Positions 24,403 to 34,471 of a stretch of 64,000 bases of DNA are shown here, piece by piece. Each line of letters begins with the position of its first letter. The first letter of the stretch is position 1. The translations under genes were made by a program, and so were the position numbers. The notes beneath the pieces are model-generated. The model did no database searches. It worked only from the letters and a program-made list of their open reading frames with translations, and was not told the DNA's origin. This DNA is from UBA8337 sp965662725 (GTDB lineage Bacteria; Pseudomonadota; Alphaproteobacteria; RS24): the NCBI GenBank assembly GCA_965662725.1, contig CBFIIT010000005.1, positions 1-64,000 on the forward strand, given 5' to 3'.

Positions 24403-25840
24403 GCTGGCTCCGATGCCGAATAAAGAAATGGCCAATGTCGATATTTGTGGGCTGACTGCGGATAGCCGCACAGTGCAGCCGGGCTATTTATTTGCCGCTT
24501 TGTCGGGCACGCAGGCCGATGGCAAAGCCTATGTCGGGCAAGCGATTGAGAACGGCGCGGCTGCGATTTTAACCGACCAACCGCTGATTGCCGGTGTGCC
24601 GGTTGTAACAAGTGAGAACCCGCGCCGAGATTTGGCGCGCATGGCAGCGCGCTTTTTTGAGACACAGCCGCCGCATATTGCGGCCATTACAGGCACTAAT
24701 GGCAAAACCTCCACGGCGGTATTTTTGCGCCAGCTTTTGCAATCTGCCGGACATGCAGCTGCCTCCATGGGTACGCTGGGTGTTGAGGCGGATGATTATA
24801 ATGCGCCCTTGCAACACACAACGCCGGAGCCGGTGCGCTTGCATGCGGCGTTACGCGATTTGACCGCGCATAATATCAGTCATGTTGCGCTGGAAGCCTC
24901 CAGCCACGGGCTGGCGCAATATCGCCTGGATGGGGTGCACGTTTCGATTGCCGGATTTACCAATATCACACGCGATCACCTTGATTATCATGCCAGCCCG
25001 CAAGCCTATGAAGCGGCGAAGACACGGCTGTTTACCGAAGTCTTGGACGCTGCAGGGACTGCCATTATCACAATGAACCATCCGGTCGCTGCGCGCTTGG
25101 CCGAGGCATGTGCCGCTGCCGGACGTAAGGTGAAGCCGGTCGGGCGCATTGGTGATGACGTGCATATTGCGTTGAGCGGTCGCCGCGCAACCGGTCTTGA
25201 ATTGACCATTGCTTTGGGTGACGCGGCTGAATTGGTGAATGTGCCGCTAATCGGTGACTTTCAAATTGAAAATCTGACTTTGGCGCTTGGCATGGCGCAG
25301 GCTTTCGGCGTCGCCAATGAGGAATTATTGGCTGCGTGTAAAAACCTGCAAGCCCCACCTGGGCGCATGCAATTGGCCGGTCGCAAAGAAAACGGCGCTG
25401 CGATATTTGTCGATTATGCGCATACGCCGGATGCGTTGGAAAACGCGTTAACTGCCTTGCGTGCGCATTTGCCAAGCGGTGGGCGTTTGCTGGTGATGTT
25501 TGGTTGCGGCGGTGATCGCGATGCAGGCAAGCGGCCTGAAATGGGCGCGGTGGCGGCAAAAGGCGCAGATGCTGTTTTTGTAACCGATGATAATCCGCGT
25601 AGTGAAGATGCGGATAAAATTCGAGAGGCGATTTGTGCCGCTTGTCCGGAAGCGGAAAATATCGCTGACCGCGCAAAAGCCATCGCCGCCATTATTGATA
25701 GGGCAGAAGAAAATGATTTGGTGCTGCTGGCCGGCAAGGGGCATGAAACCGGACAGATTATCGGCGACATAATTATGCCTTTTGATGATGTCAATATTGC
25801 CCGCGCGACGCTGGTGGAAACAGGAGGCGCGCATGGCTGA
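24389..25840 (+). CDS. murE: UDP-MurNAc-L-Ala-D-Glu:meso-diaminopimelate ligase
   Basis: This 483-residue Mur ligase has ATP-binding ITGTNGKTST (100-109). The substrate motif DNPR (401-404, in TDDNPRSED) marks the meso-DAP-specific form rather than the Lys form. It adds the third stem residue of the peptidoglycan precursor. The open frame extends into ftsI, but ATG 24389, preceded by ACGGAGGTGG, is the right start and gives the usual length. It overlaps murF by 8 bases. Confidence 0.96.
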   Translation: MRLNELAPMPNKEMANVDICGLTADSRTVQPGYLFAALSGTQADGKAYVGQAIENGAAAILTDQPLIAGVPVVTSENPRRDLARMAARFFETQPPHIAAITGTNGKTSTAVFLRQLLQSAGHAAASMGTLGVEADDYNAPLQHTTPEPVRLHAALRDLTAHNISHVALEASSHGLAQYRLDGVHVSIAGFTNITRDHLDYHASPQAYEAAKTRLFTEVLDAAGTAIITMNHPVAARLAEACAAAGRKVKPVGRIGDDVHIALSGRRATGLELTIALGDAAELVNVPLIGDFQIENLTLALGMAQAFGVANEELLAACKNLQAPPGRMQLAGRKENGAAIFVDYAHTPDALENALTALRAHLPSGGRLLVMFGCGGDRDAGKRPEMGAVAAKGADAVFVTDDNPRSEDADKIREAICAACPEAENIADRAKAIAAIIDRAEENDLVLLAGKGHETGQIIGDIIMPFDDVNIARATLVETGGAHG

Positions 25841-27305
25841 GTTTTTATGGACCGGCGTAGATGTGATTGCCGCCCTGCAAGATCGCTTGCGGGCTGATGC
25901 GCCGCATGACTGGCAAGCCAATGGTCTGGCGATTGATACGCGAGAATTAAATGCCGGTGATATTTTTGTCGCTTTGGCAGGTGAGAAGGCGCATGGCCAT
26001 GAATTTGTCGCCGCTGCCTTCGCACAAGGCGCGTCTGCCGCATTGGTCGGGGAAGATTTTATCGCTGACAGTCTGGATGATGATGCGGTCTTATTGCGGG
26101 TCGATGACACGCTGCTGGCTTTGGAAGCATTGGGCCGTGCCGCCCGCGCTCGCAGTGGGGCGCATATTACTGCGATAACCGGCAGTGTCGGCAAAACCGG
26201 TAGCAAAGCGATGCTGGCGCAAGCCTTGTCTCATTCGGGCAAAGTGCATGCGGCTGAACGCTCTTTCAATAATCATATTGGCGTGCCGCTCACCTTGGCG
26301 CGCATGCCGTCTGATTGCGATTTCGCCGTGTTTGAATTGGGCATGAACCATGCCGGCGAGATTGCCACATTGGTTGATATGGTGAAGCCGCATAGCGCGC
26401 TCATCACCACCATTGGTACGGCGCATATCGAAAACTTCGCATCAATGACCGAGCTGGCTTTGGCTAAAGCAGAAATTTTTGACGCGGTTGAAGAAAACGG
26501 CATTGCCATTTTGCCGGCTGATAATGCGCATTTTGATGTTTTGGCGGAAACAGCGAAGGCGCAGGGTTTGCAGGTAACGGCTTTTTCAGCCGATGGCAAA
26601 GCCGATGCAGCCGTGCGCGCGACGCGGTGCAAATTACACGCCACATGCAGTTGCGTGACGGCGCAAATTTCCGACCATGAGGTGACATATAAAATCGGTG
26701 CCGCAGGGGCGCATCTGGTGGCCAACAGTCTCGCCGTGCTGGCCGCTGTTTGCCATGCCGGTGCTGATTTGGCTTTGGCGGCATTGTCTTTGGCGCAAAT
26801 GGAGGGTCTGTCCGGTCGCGGTGCGCGCTATCGTTTGGGAGATGAGAACGCGCCGATTACGCTGATTGATGAAAGTTATAATGCCAATCCGACCTCCATG
26901 GCGGCGGCATTGACAACTTTGGGTCTGGCACCGCGTCTGGGGCGTGGACGCCGCATTGCGGTTCTGGGAGACATGGCTGAATTGGGCGAAGAAGCCCGCG
27001 CTTTGCATAGCGGCCTGTCGGTGCAAATCGATGATGCCGATATTGATATGGTGATTACATGCGGTCCGCTTATGCGCCATTTGCACCAGGCTTTATCGCC
27101 CGGTCGCATTGGTGCGCATGCTGATAACCATGCTGATGTTCTGGAAATTTTACGCGCTGATTTGCAAGGCAATGATGTGGTGATGGTCAAAGGCTCAAAC
27201 GCCAGTCAGATGAATTTGGTCAGCAATGGCCTGTTAACCGCCTTTGTCGACAGCTCAGCCGACAACTCGGTTCAGGGGCGCGAACAAAAAAAGGGAATAG
27301 GCTGA
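25833..27305 (+). CDS. murF: UDP-MurNAc-tripeptide-D-alanyl-D-alanine ligase
   Basis: This 490-residue Mur ligase has ITGSVGKTGSKAML as its P-loop (a variant common in alphaproteobacteria where others have GKTTTKE), FELGMNHAGEI, and LIDESYNANPTSMAAAL, a MurF-specific signature. It adds D-Ala-D-Ala to finish the pentapeptide. Start at ATG 25833 has AGGAGG at 25822-25827; the frame is open further upstream inside murE. It overlaps murE by 8 bases and shares one base with mraY (TGATG). Confidence 0.95.
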   Translation: MAEFLWTGVDVIAALQDRLRADAPHDWQANGLAIDTRELNAGDIFVALAGEKAHGHEFVAAAFAQGASAALVGEDFIADSLDDDAVLLRVDDTLLALEALGRAARARSGAHITAITGSVGKTGSKAMLAQALSHSGKVHAAERSFNNHIGVPLTLARMPSDCDFAVFELGMNHAGEIATLVDMVKPHSALITTIGTAHIENFASMTELALAKAEIFDAVEENGIAILPADNAHFDVLAETAKAQGLQVTAFSADGKADAAVRATRCKLHATCSCVTAQISDHEVTYKIGAAGAHLVANSLAVLAAVCHAGADLALAALSLAQMEGLSGRGARYRLGDENAPITLIDESYNANPTSMAAALTTLGLAPRLGRGRRIAVLGDMAELGEEARALHSGLSVQIDDADIDMVITCGPLMRHLHQALSPGRIGAHADNHADVLEILRADLQGNDVVMVKGSNASQMNLVSNGLLTAFVDSSADNSVQGREQKKGIG

Positions 27306-28393
27306 TGCTTTATTATTTACTGCCATTATTGGGCGATGTGCCGGGGGCCAATCTCTTCAATTACATCACTTTTCGTGCCGGTGCGGCGGTGATGACAGCG
27401 CTTCTACTGAGCTTTCTGCTTGGCCCATGGATGATCAATACGCTGCGCAGTCGGCAGGGTCGCGGTCAACCGATACGCGCCGACGGCCCGCAATCGCATT
27501 TGACCACCAAGGTCGGGACACCGACTATGGGCGGCTTGCTGATTTTAATGGCCTCTATCGGTTCGACACTGATATGGGGCAATCTCGGTAATATCTTCTT
27601 ATGGATTGCGCTGCTGGTCACGCTCGGCTTCGGGCTTATCGGTTTTGCTGATGATTATATGAAATTGCGTGACCGCTCTAGCGATGGTGTGCCGGGCCGC
27701 ATAAAGCTGGTGCTGGAGGCGGTTGTCGCGATCGTCGCGATTATTTTTATCAGCGCCAATTTGCCGGGCGAGTTGGCAACCAGCTATGCGGTGCCGTTTT
27801 TGAAAGACCTGCTGCTGCCCTTCGGATTGCCGCTTTACATTATTGCCGGTCTGGTCGTCATTATCGGCTCTTCGAATGCGGTGAATTTAACCGATGGTCT
27901 CGACGGGCTGGCGATTGTGCCGACAATGATTGCGGCGGCCAGTTTTGGCTTTATCGCCTATCTCATCGGTAATGCGATTTTCGCCAATTACCTGCAAGTG
28001 CATTACGTGCCGGGGGCCGGTGAATTGGCAGTATTTTGTGCCGCGCTTATCGGCGCCGGGCTCGGTTTTCTTTGGTATAACGCGCCGCCTGCTGCCGTGT
28101 TTATGGGTGATACAGGCTCGCTGGCTCTCGGCGCTGCGCTTGGCACAATTGCCATCATCACCAAGCATGAATTGGTGCTGGCGATTATTGGCGGCTTGTT
28201 TGTGCTGGAAGCAGTGTCGGTGATTGTGCAGGTCGCCTCTTTCAAATTAACCGGCAAGCGTGTCTTCGCCATGGCCCCGCTGCATCATCATTTTGAGCAG
28301 CGCGGTTGGGCTGAAAGCACGATTGTCATTCGGTTCTGGATTATTTCTGTCGTGCTGGCCTTGGTCGGCTTGGCGACGTTGAAGCTGAGGTAA
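27305..28393 (+). CDS. mraY: Phospho-MurNAc-pentapeptide translocase MraY
   Basis: This 362-residue membrane enzyme has about ten helices. It transfers phospho-MurNAc-pentapeptide to undecaprenyl phosphate, making lipid I. Motifs: GPQSHLTTKVGTPTMGG, FADDYMK (the Asp-Asp Mg site), SSNAVNLTDGLDGLA, FMGDTGSLALG and MAPLHHHFEQRGW (the HHH motif). Length and order are standard. Its start shares a base with the murF stop. Confidence 0.97.
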   Translation: MLYYLLPLLGDVPGANLFNYITFRAGAAVMTALLLSFLLGPWMINTLRSRQGRGQPIRADGPQSHLTTKVGTPTMGGLLILMASIGSTLIWGNLGNIFLWIALLVTLGFGLIGFADDYMKLRDRSSDGVPGRIKLVLEAVVAIVAIIFISANLPGELATSYAVPFLKDLLLPFGLPLYIIAGLVVIIGSSNAVNLTDGLDGLAIVPTMIAAASFGFIAYLIGNAIFANYLQVHYVPGAGELAVFCAALIGAGLGFLWYNAPPAAVFMGDTGSLALGAALGTIAIITKHELVLAIIGGLFVLEAVSVIVQVASFKLTGKRVFAMAPLHHHFEQRGWAESTIVIRFWIISVVLALVGLATLKLR

Positions 28394-28396
28394 TTG

Positions 28397-29785
28397 ATGA
28401 TTGCTTTGCCAACATATTCCGGTGCAAGCGCAGTCTTCGGGCTGGGCCGTTCGGGCTTGGCGGCAGTGGCTGCTTTGCGCGCTGCCGGTAATCATGTGTT
28501 GGCATGGGATGATAATCAGGCAGCACGCGAGAAGGCCGAAAAACTGGGTGCAGAATTGAGCAATCCGGTTGAGCGCATGAAGCAGGCTGAAGGCGCGGCT
28601 GAAAGATTGATTGTCAGCCCCGGCGTGCCGCTCACGCATCCTGCGCCGCATCCGGCTGTGCATGCCGCGCAAGCGGCCGGTGCTGAGATTATCGGTGATA
28701 TGGATTTATTTCATGATGCGCTATGCCATGCCGGTCTGCGCGATAAGGTAACAATTATCGGCATTACCGGCACCAATGGAAAATCAACAACGACGGCTTT
28801 GATTACCCATATGCTGCAAGCGGCCGGCCATGATGTGCATATGGGCGGCAATATCGGTACGCCTGTTTTGGACTTGCCGATTATTGAGGGCGCGGTTTAT
28901 GTGCTGGAGCTGTCGTCTTACCAGCTTGACTTAAACAATCATTTTGCTGCCGATATAGGTGTTTGGCTGAATATCACGCCGGACCATCTTGATCGGCATG
29001 GCGGTATTGACGGCTATGTTGCCGCAAAAGCCAAATTATTCGCTGCCGGAAAATCATCCCGCGGCAAAATCATTGCGCTGGATGATGCGCCAAGTCGCGC
29101 CATGGCCGACACGCTATCCGGTGCGGTGACACGCCTCAGTGCCGATGGGCAAGGCGATATAAATTATCAAGCGGCGTCTCTTGAAACGGCCACTGACACA
29201 ATTGATTTATCTTCATGCCCTGCTTTGCGCGGCACGCATAATGCCCAAAATGCTGCCGCTGCATTGGCGGTCGGTCAAATTATGGGTCTGTCTTTAGCCG
29301 ATAGTGAAGCCGCTTTTGACAGTTTCGGCGGCATGGCGCATCGGCTGCAAACCGTTGATACGCATAAAGGCATCACCTTTGTGAATGACAGTAAAGCAAC
29401 CAATATTGAGGCGACGCGCCATGCGCTGGCCGCCTTTGAAACGATTTATTGGATTGCCGGTGGTCGCGCCAAAACCGATAATAGCGGCAGTTTGGGGTTA
29501 GAGGCCTTGGCCCCGCATTTTGAAAATATCCGCAATACTTATCTTATCGGCGAGGCTGCGCAGGCTTTTGCCGACGCATTGCCCGCATCCATGAGCACAG
29601 AAATTGCCGAGACCATGCAGCGCGCCGTGCATGCGGCGGCTGATAAAGCGCAAGCCGATGCCGCTGCCATGCCGGTGGTTTTATTGTCTCCGGCCTGCGC
29701 GTCATTTGACCAATTTGCTGATTTTGAAGCACGCGGGGCGGCGTTTTGTGATGCGGTCGACACGTGGAAGGCGGGCGCTTTATGA
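28397..29785 (+). CDS. murD: UDP-MurNAc-L-alanine:D-glutamate ligase
   Basis: This 462-residue protein has an N-terminal Rossmann UDP-binding domain (AVFGLGRSGLAAV), P-loop IGITGTNGKSTTTALI and GMAHRLQTVDTHKGITFVNDSKATN, the MurD-specific segment. It adds D-Glu to UDP-MurNAc-L-Ala in the cytosol. ATG 28397 is 3 bases after the mraY stop; an in-frame TTG at 28394 would add one residue. The stop overlaps ftsW (ATGA). Confidence 0.95.
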   Translation: MIALPTYSGASAVFGLGRSGLAAVAALRAAGNHVLAWDDNQAAREKAEKLGAELSNPVERMKQAEGAAERLIVSPGVPLTHPAPHPAVHAAQAAGAEIIGDMDLFHDALCHAGLRDKVTIIGITGTNGKSTTTALITHMLQAAGHDVHMGGNIGTPVLDLPIIEGAVYVLELSSYQLDLNNHFAADIGVWLNITPDHLDRHGGIDGYVAAKAKLFAAGKSSRGKIIALDDAPSRAMADTLSGAVTRLSADGQGDINYQAASLETATDTIDLSSCPALRGTHNAQNAAAALAVGQIMGLSLADSEAAFDSFGGMAHRLQTVDTHKGITFVNDSKATNIEATRHALAAFETIYWIAGGRAKTDNSGSLGLEALAPHFENIRNTYLIGEAAQAFADALPASMSTEIAETMQRAVHAAADKAQADAAAMPVVLLSPACASFDQFADFEARGAAFCDAVDTWKAGAL

Positions 29786-30957
29786 GTGGGCTTCTTTCCA
29801 GAACCAGTCGCGGGCCATTGGCACAATGGTGGTGGACGGTTGACCGGCCTATGGTCATCGGTGTGCTTGTCTTGCTGGCCTTCGGTTTTCTTGCCGCTTT
29901 GGCAGCCAGTCCGGCAGTGGCACAGACCATTGGCAAGTCGATTTATCATTTCGCCAATAAACAGTTGGTTTTCTTAACATTGGCCGGTTTCGTCTTTATC
30001 GCGGTTTCCATGCTGGATGCCATTTGGATACGTCGTTTCGCTGTCTTGCTGCTAATCGGTTCGATTGCCGGTGTCATATTGACTTTGTTTGCCGGTGTGA
30101 CGGTAAAGGGCGCGACGCGTTGGCTGATTATTGCCGGTGTTTCTGTGCAGCCTTCGGAAATCATGAAGCCGGCTTTTGTCGTGGTCAGCGCTTGGTTGAT
30201 GGCGCGGCAAAGGGCGAAGTTTCACGCGCATGATATATGGGGCGCATTCGGCTTGCTGGTTTTCTGCGCTCTATTATTGGCCATGCAACCGGATTTCGGG
30301 CAAACCATTTTGCTGGCTTTGGTCTGGATGTGCCTGTTCTATCTATCGGGTGGCTCGCTGAAATTAATCGCCATATTGGGCGGTTTGGGGCTGACAGCCG
30401 GTGCCTATGTCTATTCAAGCTATGCCTATTTCTCCAGCCGCATTGACCGCTTCCTCGACCCGTCAACCGGCGATACTTATCAGGTCGATAAGGCGATGGA
30501 TGCCATTCGCGCCGGTGGCATTACCGGCGTCGGGCCGGGTGACGGGCAAGTGAAGTCCATTTTGCCCGATGCGCATGCCGATTATGTTTTTGCCGTAGCG
30601 GCTGAAGAGGGCGGTCTAATGATTGCCGGATTTATCATTCTCACCTTTGCCTTTTTGGTTTGGCGCGCGCTCATGGCGATGCGCGAAGAAAGCGAACATT
30701 GGGTGCAGCTTTCCGCCGCCGGGCTGATTTGCATGTTCGGCCTGCAAGCGATTATCAATCTGGCAGTCAATCTCAACCTGATGCCGTCCAAAGGCATGAC
30801 CCTGCCGTTCATCTCTTATGGCGGCTCATCACTGCTGGCTTCGGCCATTACCATGGGCATGTTGGTCGGTCTTATGCGCCGCCGCAGCACGGCGCATTTA
30901 ATGACCCGCGCCATGCCGGCCACTGCTTTGCATTTATCTTCCGGAGGGCGCGCATGA
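29782..30957 (+). CDS. ftsW: Septal peptidoglycan glycosyltransferase FtsW
   Basis: This 391-residue SEDS protein has ten helices. KGATRWLIIAGVSVQPSEIMKPAFV carries the SEDS signature, followed by MQPDFGQTILL (the Asp needed for polymerase activity) and the late NLMPSKGMTLPFISYGGSS. It polymerises lipid II at the septum with FtsI. Start ATG 29782 overlaps the murD stop; the upstream GTG 29764 is less likely. It overlaps murG by 4 bases. Confidence 0.96.
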   Translation: MSGLLSRTSRGPLAQWWWTVDRPMVIGVLVLLAFGFLAALAASPAVAQTIGKSIYHFANKQLVFLTLAGFVFIAVSMLDAIWIRRFAVLLLIGSIAGVILTLFAGVTVKGATRWLIIAGVSVQPSEIMKPAFVVVSAWLMARQRAKFHAHDIWGAFGLLVFCALLLAMQPDFGQTILLALVWMCLFYLSGGSLKLIAILGGLGLTAGAYVYSSYAYFSSRIDRFLDPSTGDTYQVDKAMDAIRAGGITGVGPGDGQVKSILPDAHADYVFAVAAEEGGLMIAGFIILTFAFLVWRALMAMREESEHWVQLSAAGLICMFGLQAIINLAVNLNLMPSKGMTLPFISYGGSSLLASAITMGMLVGLMRRRSTAHLMTRAMPATALHLSSGGRA

Positions 30958-32096
30958 GTAAGCACGGCACCATTCTTTTGGCCGCAGGGGGCACAGCCGG
31001 TCATATGTTTCCGGCAAGTGCGTTGGCCGAGCAATTGAAAAAGACCGGCTATGATGTGCATCTGGCGACCGATAAGCGCGGCATGGCATATCTGGCTGAA
31101 TTAACACCGATGCAGGTTCATAGCATTCCCGCGGCGACGGTTTATACGGGCGGTATTCTGGCCTTGCCTATCCGTATTTTGACGCTGCTGATCAGTATGC
31201 TGGCCTCGCTTTTTCTGGTTTTGAAATTACAGCCGAAAGTGATTATCGGCTTTGGCGGTTACCCTTCATTCGGGCCGGTCTTCGTCGGACGCTTATTGCG
31301 CCGCAAAGTATTGGTACACGAGCAGAACGCGGTTTTAGGTCGCGTCAATCGCTTGGCTGCCAATGTCGGCAGCTATATTGCAACCAGCTATGCCAATACA
31401 GCCAATATGCCGGCCCGTGCGGCCGAACGCGCGCGTCGCACCGGCAATCCTTTGCGTCCCGCCGTATTGAAGGCGGCGCAGGGCGGCTATCGCTTTTTGT
31501 CGCCCGGGCGTCCATTTGAATTATTGATATTCGGCGGCAGCCAAGGGGCCAGCGTTTTTGCCAAAGCCGTGCCGGCAGCGATTGCCTTGTTGCCTGAAAA
31601 TCAGCAACGGCGCCTGCGGATTGTTCATCAAGTGCGCAAAACCGATATGCGTGAAGCATTGGATGTTTACGGCGCGTTAGGCGTCTATGCCGAAATTCGT
31701 GATTTCTTTTCCGATTTACCAAGCCGTATGCGGCGCGCGCATTTAATGATAGCGCGCGGCGGCGCGGCGACTATTGCGGAAATGACAGCGTTGGGTACGC
31801 CCGCCATCATCGTGCCTTTGCCCGGTTCACTCGACCAAGACCAAGCCAATAATGTGCGCGAACTGGCAGATGAGGGTGGGGCGATTTTGCTGCCGCAAAG
31901 CGATATGTCGGCGGAAAGATTGGCGCAAGAATTAGAAAAGCTCATGCTTAATGACCAAGCCTTGCGTGATATATCCGGCCGCGCCCGCAGCTTTGGCGAG
32001 TTAGACGCTGCCGGTCGCTTGTTCCGCTATGTCGACTGTCTGGCCATGGATAAGCCTGTGCAAATCGAGCAGCAACAGGGAGAGGTAAATGCCTGA
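30954..32096 (+). CDS. murG: Lipid II synthase MurG (GlcNAc transferase)
   Basis: This 380-residue GT28 glycosyltransferase has GGTAGHMFPA (the Gly-rich loop near the N-terminus, normally GGTGGHxxPA), GFGGYPSFGP, VLVHEQNAVLGRVNR, FGGSQGASVF and ARGGAATIAEMTALGTPAIIVPLPGSLDQDQANNV, the donor-binding site. It makes lipid II at the inner face of the membrane. ATG 30954 overlaps the ftsW stop; the frame continues upstream within ftsW but is not family-like there. It overlaps murC by 8 bases. Confidence 0.96.
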   Translation: MSKHGTILLAAGGTAGHMFPASALAEQLKKTGYDVHLATDKRGMAYLAELTPMQVHSIPAATVYTGGILALPIRILTLLISMLASLFLVLKLQPKVIIGFGGYPSFGPVFVGRLLRRKVLVHEQNAVLGRVNRLAANVGSYIATSYANTANMPARAAERARRTGNPLRPAVLKAAQGGYRFLSPGRPFELLIFGGSQGASVFAKAVPAAIALLPENQQRRLRIVHQVRKTDMREALDVYGALGVYAEIRDFFSDLPSRMRRAHLMIARGGAATIAEMTALGTPAIIVPLPGSLDQDQANNVRELADEGGAILLPQSDMSAERLAQELEKLMLNDQALRDISGRARSFGELDAAGRLFRYVDCLAMDKPVQIEQQQGEVNA

Positions 32097-33534
32097 CGCA
32101 TCTTCACACGCCATCCCGCAACCTGCTGCTTTGCGTCCGTTTGGGCGGGTTCATATTGTCGGCATTGGCGGCATCGGCATGAGCGGCATTGCCGAAGTGA
32201 TGCATGTCATGGGCTATGAGGTGCAGGGCAGCGATATGAGCGATAATGCCAATACCAAGCGTTTGCGCGATATGGGCATTAAAGTGGCGGTCGGCCATGC
32301 GGCTGAAAATGTTGACGGGGCCGGGGTGGTGACGATTTCATCCGCTGTATCGCCTGATAACCCTGAAGTTTTGGCAGCTCGTGAAAAGCACATACCGGTT
32401 GTCCGTCGGGCTGAAATGCTGGCTGAATTAATGCGTTTAAAGCCGTGCATCACCATTGCCGGCACGCATGGCAAAACCACCACCACCTCTCTGACCGCCG
32501 CCATGCTGGATGCGGCGGAATTGGACCCCACCGTTATCAATGGCGGTATCATCAATGCCTATGGCACTAATGCGCGCCTCGGCAAGGGCGATTGGATGGT
32601 GGTAGAGGCTGATGAAAGTGACGGCACATTTGTCCGTCTGCCGGTGACGATTGGTATTGTTACAAATATTGACCCTGAACATTTGGAGCATTACGGCGAT
32701 TTTGACGGGCTGCGCGCCGCCTTTGACAGCTATATTCACAATATCCCGTTTTACGGTGTCGGCATTGTTTGTCTCGACCATCCTGAGGTGCAGGCATTGG
32801 TCGGACGCGTTACCGATCGCCGTTTGATGACTTATGGGCTGAGCGAACAGGCCGATATTCGCGCCATTAATATTCGCGAAGACGGATTGCAGCAGCATTT
32901 CGATGTTATTTGCCGCGACCGGCGTAATGATACGGAAGACAAGATTGAAAACCTCTGCCTGCCCATGGCCGGTAAGCATAATTTGCAAAACGCGCTGGCC
33001 GCCATTGCCGCCGGTCTTGAACTGGGCGCAACCAAAACATCCATTGCTGCCGCGCTAAATGGTTTTGGCGGCGTCAAAAGGCGATTTACAGCGGTTGGTG
33101 AAGTTGGCGACAATATTCGGATTTTTGACGATTACGCGCATCATCCGGTTGAAATCAGTGCGGTTTTGGAGAGTGCGCGGGCCGTTAGTTCGGGCCGTGT
33201 CGTCGCCATTATGCAGCCGCATCGCTATAGCCGCTTGCGCGATTTATTCGGCGATTTTTGCGCCTGTATGAATGATGCCGACACGGTGCTGACCCTGCCT
33301 GTTTTCGCTGCCGGTGAAGCACCGATTGAGGGCATTAACAGCGATGCGCTGGCAGAAGGTCTGCGCGCCCACGGCCATCGCAATGTTATTGCCGTGGCTG
33401 ATAATAATGCTTTGGCCGCGTCACTGGCGCCTGAATTGCAGGCCGGCGATGTGATTGTTTGTATGGGAGCCGGCTCCATTTCGGCCCTCGCCTATGAATT
33501 ACCGTCACAATTGGAAAGGGTTTTGAATGGCTGA
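32089..33534 (+). CDS. murC: UDP-MurNAc:L-alanine ligase
   Basis: This 481-residue protein has VHIVGIGGIGMSGIAEV (21-37) for UDP-MurNAc binding, the P-loop AGTHGKTTTT (124-133), VVEADESDGTF, and FDDYAHHPVEI with IMQPHRYSR near the C-terminus. It adds L-Ala, the first stem residue. The first 18 residues are a poorly conserved lead-in. It overlaps murG by 8 bases and murB by 8 bases. Confidence 0.96.
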   Translation: MPDASSHAIPQPAALRPFGRVHIVGIGGIGMSGIAEVMHVMGYEVQGSDMSDNANTKRLRDMGIKVAVGHAAENVDGAGVVTISSAVSPDNPEVLAAREKHIPVVRRAEMLAELMRLKPCITIAGTHGKTTTTSLTAAMLDAAELDPTVINGGIINAYGTNARLGKGDWMVVEADESDGTFVRLPVTIGIVTNIDPEHLEHYGDFDGLRAAFDSYIHNIPFYGVGIVCLDHPEVQALVGRVTDRRLMTYGLSEQADIRAINIREDGLQQHFDVICRDRRNDTEDKIENLCLPMAGKHNLQNALAAIAAGLELGATKTSIAAALNGFGGVKRRFTAVGEVGDNIRIFDDYAHHPVEISAVLESARAVSSGRVVAIMQPHRYSRLRDLFGDFCACMNDADTVLTLPVFAAGEAPIEGINSDALAEGLRAHGHRNVIAVADNNALAASLAPELQAGDVIVCMGAGSISALAYELPSQLERVLNG

Positions 33535-34471
33535 TGCAGCACGCCATATTGATAAGCCCGATTGGCTGAATGCGTTGCCTGCCTTGCGTGGCAAGCTGCT
33601 GGATAATGTCAGCATGGCTGATTTGTGTTGGTTCCGTGTTGGCGGACCGGCCGATATCATGTTCATGCCGGCCGATACAGAAGATTTGGCAGCGTTTTTG
33701 AAAGCCCTGCCGCAAGATGTGCCGCTCACCGTATTGGGCGCCGGATCAAATGTGCTTATCCGCGATGGTGGATTGCGCGGTGTTACCATTCGCCTTGGCG
33801 CGGCTTTCGGTCAGGTTAAACAAATTAATGATACGAAAATCGAAGCGGGTGCGGCTTGTCTGGACGTCAGACTGGCGCGCGCGGCGGCTGAGATGAGCTT
33901 ATCCGGTCTGGCTTTCTATCGCGGTATTCCCGGCGCGATTGGCGGTGCCTTGGCGATGAATGCCGGTGCCTATGGCGGCGAGACCGGCGATGTATTGGAT
34001 GAGGTCGATATGCTCGACCGCCAGGGAAATTTGCACACGCTTTCAGTCAATGATTTGGCTTTGTCATATCGTCATAACGGATTTACCGATTTCGCTGTTT
34101 ATGTTGCCGCGCGGTTCAATGCCGTGTCCGGCGCGCGCGATACGATTGAAGCGGAAATGCAGGCGATTTCCGATAAGCGAGAAGACAGCCAGCCGATTAA
34201 ATCGCGCACCGGCGGTTCAACTTTTAAAAACCCGGGCGGTGCAGATCCGGATGGGATGAAAGCATGGAAGCTGATTGACGCGGCCGGATGTCGGGGCTTG
34301 CAAATCGGTGATGCGCAAATTTCTGAGCAGCATTGCAACTTCATGATCAATCATGGTGATGCCAGCGCCGCCGATATTGAACGCTTGGGTGAAACCGTGC
34401 GCGGTAAAGTAAGAGAAACGGCAGGCATAGAATTACAGTGGGAAATCAAACGGTTAGGGGAGGCGATATGA
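33527..34471 (+). CDS. murB: UDP-N-acetylenolpyruvoylglucosamine reductase
   Basis: This 314-residue FAD enzyme reduces enolpyruvyl-UDP-GlcNAc to UDP-MurNAc. TWFRVGG is present as CWFRVGGPAD, then LGAGSNVLIRDGGLRG (FAD), YRGIPGAIGGALAMNAGAYGGE, and the catalytic Ser region RTGGSTFKNPGG. It is a type IIa-like short form. The late GCRGLQIGDAQISEQHCNFMINHGDA carries the conserved substrate site. Its place between murC and ddl is typical of alphaproteobacteria. The stop overlaps ddl. Confidence 0.96.
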   Translation: MADAARHIDKPDWLNALPALRGKLLDNVSMADLCWFRVGGPADIMFMPADTEDLAAFLKALPQDVPLTVLGAGSNVLIRDGGLRGVTIRLGAAFGQVKQINDTKIEAGAACLDVRLARAAAEMSLSGLAFYRGIPGAIGGALAMNAGAYGGETGDVLDEVDMLDRQGNLHTLSVNDLALSYRHNGFTDFAVYVAARFNAVSGARDTIEAEMQAISDKREDSQPIKSRTGGSTFKNPGGADPDGMKAWKLIDAAGCRGLQIGDAQISEQHCNFMINHGDASAADIERLGETVRGKVRETAGIELQWEIKRLGEAI